Origin: JBDIVL01 sp039794405
GTDB taxonomy: Bacteria > Planctomycetota > Brocadiia > Brocadiales > Brocadiaceae
Assembly: GCA_039794405.1 (NCBI GenBank)
Contig: JBDIVL010000057.1
Span: forward strand, 1-24,631
DNA length: 24,631 nt
Direction of reading: 5' to 3'
Below, one piece after another: positions 22,852 through 24,631 of this stretch. The stretch's first letter is position 1. The number at the start of each line of letters is the position of its first letter. The translations under genes were made by a program, and so were the position numbers. The notes under the pieces are model-generated. The model was not told the DNA's origin. It searched no databases and was given only the letters and a program-made list of their open reading frames with translations.

Positions 22852-24144
22852 TTAAAAACCTTTTACCACTTCCCGAAAAGCATCAATGGTCGCATCAATC
22901 TCTTTTCCACCATGGGTTGTTGACACAAAAACCGCTTCAAATTGTGACGGAGCAAAATAGAAACCCTTTTCCAACATGCCATGAAAGAACTTTGCATACC
23001 GCTTCGTATCACTTTTTTTGGCTGTAGTATAATCAGTAACAGGTTGCTCCGTAAAAAAGGTACAAAGCATGGAACCAACCCGTGTATGATAGGCGGGTAT
23101 CTTGGCATCCCTGCATACCCTTTCCATACCGGCTGCCAGTCTTTGCGACTTTTCTTCCAGATCCCTGTAAATCTTATTATCTTTTAATATTTCCAATGTA
23201 GCAATCCCAGCAGTCATGGCTACCGGATTACCAGAGAGTGTGCCTGCCTGATATACAGGTCCTACAGGCGATATGCTGTCCATTATCTCTTTCTTACCAC
23301 CATATGCCCCAACAGGAAGACCACCACCAATGATCTTTCCAAGGGTGGTCAAATCAGGTTCAATACGATACAGCGATTGCACGCCACCGTGTGCAACCCT
23401 GAAGCCTGTCATCACCTCATCAAATATTAGTACAATACCATGCTTTTTTGTAATCTCCCTCAACCCCTCTAAGTAGTTTTTCCGGGGAGGCACAACGCCC
23501 ATATTGCCGGCTACCGCCTCAACAATAATACAAGCAATATCCTTCCCCCGTTTAGAACAAACCTCATTCACACTATCGATGTCATTATAGGGAAGGGAAA
23601 TTGTATGTTTAACAAAATCCTGGGGAATACCTGGACTGGTAGGCGTACCAAGGGTTGTTGCACCAGAACCTGCCTGAATCAGTAAACTATCCACATGCCC
23701 ATGGTAACAACCTTCGAATTTAATCACTCCATCCCGTTTTGTAAATCCCCTGGCCAAGCGGATGGCACTCATCGTAGCTTCCGTACCAGAATTGACCATT
23801 CTTATCTTTTCTATAGAAGGCATGGCTTCTTTGATAAGCTGCGCCAGCCTTATCTCCAATTCTGTTGGCGCACCGTAACTCGTTCCGTTCGTAACCGCAT
23901 CATGAATCCTTTTTACGACCCTTGAATCAGCATGCCCCAGGATAAGCGGTCCCCACGAACCAACGTAATCAACATATTTGTTATCATCGATATCCGTCAA
24001 ATAACAGCCCGATCCTGATTTTATAAAAATCGGAGTTCCACCTACAGCTCCAAAAGCCCTAACAGGACTGTTTACTCCACCGGGTATAAAACTCTGCGCT
24101 TCAACAAATGCCTTCTGTGATTTTTCTGTAATTCTTTTTGACAT
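22852..24144 (-). CDS. hemL: Glutamate-1-semialdehyde 2,1-aminomutase
   Basis: This PLP enzyme makes 5-aminolevulinate from glutamate-1-semialdehyde, the second step of the C5 heme pathway. It shows 'PGGVNSPVRAFGAVGGTP' (21-38), 'MVNSGTEATMSAIRLARG' (116-133), 'FEGCYHGH' (143-150), 'FDEVMTGFR' (241-249) and the PLP lysine K270 in 'LGKIIGGGLPVGAYGG'. At 430 aa it is normal. It is the first gene of the train that continues into atpZ 22 bp later on the same strand, so heme-precursor and ATP synthase genes probably share a transcript. No strong Shine-Dalgarno precedes the ATG. Confidence 0.97.
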   Translation of the reverse strand: MSKRITEKSQKAFVEAQSFIPGGVNSPVRAFGAVGGTPIFIKSGSGCYLTDIDDNKYVDYVGSWGPLILGHADSRVVKRIHDAVTNGTSYGAPTELEIRLAQLIKEAMPSIEKIRMVNSGTEATMSAIRLARGFTKRDGVIKFEGCYHGHVDSLLIQAGSGATTLGTPTSPGIPQDFVKHTISLPYNDIDSVNEVCSKRGKDIACIIVEAVAGNMGVVPPRKNYLEGLREITKKHGIVLIFDEVMTGFRVAHGGVQSLYRIEPDLTTLGKIIGGGLPVGAYGGKKEIMDSISPVGPVYQAGTLSGNPVAMTAGIATLEILKDNKIYRDLEEKSQRLAAGMERVCRDAKIPAYHTRVGSMLCTFFTEQPVTDYTTAKKSDTKRYAKFFHGMLEKGFYFAPSQFEAVFVSTTHGGKEIDATIDAFREVVKGF

Positions 24145-24212
24145 ATATGTTTTTTGTTTTTATATTTATAACTTTAAAGTATCATAAATTATTCTGTATA
24201 ATAAAGACTAGC

Positions 24213-24241
24213 ATAATAGCATACAAAAAATTTTTTGTCAA
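24213..24241 (-). promoter_or_regulatory. Sigma70-type promoter for hemL-atp
   Basis: The minus strand has TTGACA (24241-24236), a 17-base spacer and TATTAT (24218-24213). This is a perfect -35, an ideal spacer and a five-of-six -10. The predicted transcript would start near 24206, about 60 bases before the hemL ATG. It lies in the AT-rich divergent region shared with purN. Confidence 0.8.
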
Positions 24242-24263
24242 CATTTTTCACATTATCTTACCT

Positions 24264-24631
24264 ATGATAAAAAAAATTCATTTAGGAGTATTAATATCCG
24301 GCAGCGGAGGTACCCTTCAAAATTTTATCGATCAAATAGAAACAGGAAAATTACCGGCTTCTCTTGAAATCGTGATAAGTAGTAAACCCAATGTCATTGG
24401 CTTGGAACGAGCAAAGAAACACAACATCCCGACATCTGTTATCCCCCGTTCTGATTATAAAGATGTAGCTGCTTTTAGCCGTGCAATCACAACTGAACTG
24501 GACAAATATCCTATTGATCTGATCACCCTTGCAGGCTTCATTCATCTCTATAAAATCCCTGAAAAATATAAAGAAAGGGTAATGAACATCCATCCGGGTC
24601 TCATTCCTGCTTTTTGTGGCCATCAGTATTA
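24264..24631 (+). CDS. purN: Phosphoribosylglycinamide formyltransferase (5' part)
   Basis: This enzyme formylates glycinamide ribonucleotide with 10-formyl-tetrahydrofolate in purine synthesis. The visible 122 residues show 'LGVLISGSGGTLQNF' (7-21), a variant of the usual phosphate-binding SGxGSNLQ, then 'IDLITLAGFIHLY' (84-96) and 'MNIHPGLIPAFCG' (107-119). The catalytic N108 and H110 are present, and Gly replaces the usual Ser or Ala after HP. The later catalytic Asp lies beyond the window. The ATG at 24264 is the first in frame and has no clear Shine-Dalgarno. It is divergent from hemL. The gene runs off the window end. Confidence 0.92.
   Translation, partial: MIKKIHLGVLISGSGGTLQNFIDQIETGKLPASLEIVISSKPNVIGLERAKKHNIPTSVIPRSDYKDVAAFSRAITTELDKYPIDLITLAGFIHLYKIPEKYKERVMNIHPGLIPAFCGHQY

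Overview
The window reads as a chromosome segment of an AT-leaning Gram-negative bacterium with many dispersed palindromic repeats. The mix of genes (a split tad cluster, a hemL-atpZ-atpI-atpBEFH...AGDC cluster, a PurN of the 'HPxLIPAFCG' type, a Uma2 relic) would fit a planctomycete of the anammox group (Brocadiales). That placement is inference from gene style and repeats, not a database match.

Layout. (1) 214-8311, + strand: the distal part of a Tad (Flp) pilus cluster: tadE, tadG, tadZ/cpaE, cpaF (tadA), tadB, tadC and a TPR lipoprotein (tadD-like). The Flp pilin, peptidase and secretin genes are not in the window and presumably lie upstream. Tightly spaced gene blocks are separated by gaps that each carry a composite palindromic repeat. 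(2) 8312-9603: a long non-coding stretch full of small inverted repeats. (3) 9604-13177, + strand: a GT2 glycosyltransferase, a SAM methyltransferase and a GT-C-like polytopic membrane protein. (4) 13198-14714, - strand: rmlB followed by a small two-helix membrane protein. Just upstream of rmlB is a frameshifted Uma2-family relic. (5) 15092-24144, - strand: one gene train, hemL-atpZ-atpI-atpB-atpE-atpF-atpH-(327 bp gap)-atpA-atpG-atpD-atpC, ending in a clear intrinsic terminator. A near-consensus sigma70-type promoter precedes hemL. (6) 24264-end, + strand: the start of purN, divergent from hemL.

How the genes work together. The Tad genes encode the motor (CpaF), its membrane platform (TadB/TadC), the localisation ATPase (TadZ), minor pseudopilins (TadE/TadG) and an outer-membrane accessory lipoprotein. 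The glycosyltransferase, methyltransferase, GT-C protein and RmlB suggest surface polysaccharide or lipid-linked sugar synthesis. The atp cluster encodes all eight F1Fo subunits plus the AtpI and AtpZ accessory proteins. Six of these ten genes appear to use GTG or TTG starts.

No wholly new system is evident. The points most worth a second look are the repeat architecture of the tad cluster, the hairpin-rich gap that splits the atp cluster between Fo and F1 genes, the ion-site residues of the c subunit, and several previously unlinked repeat families.
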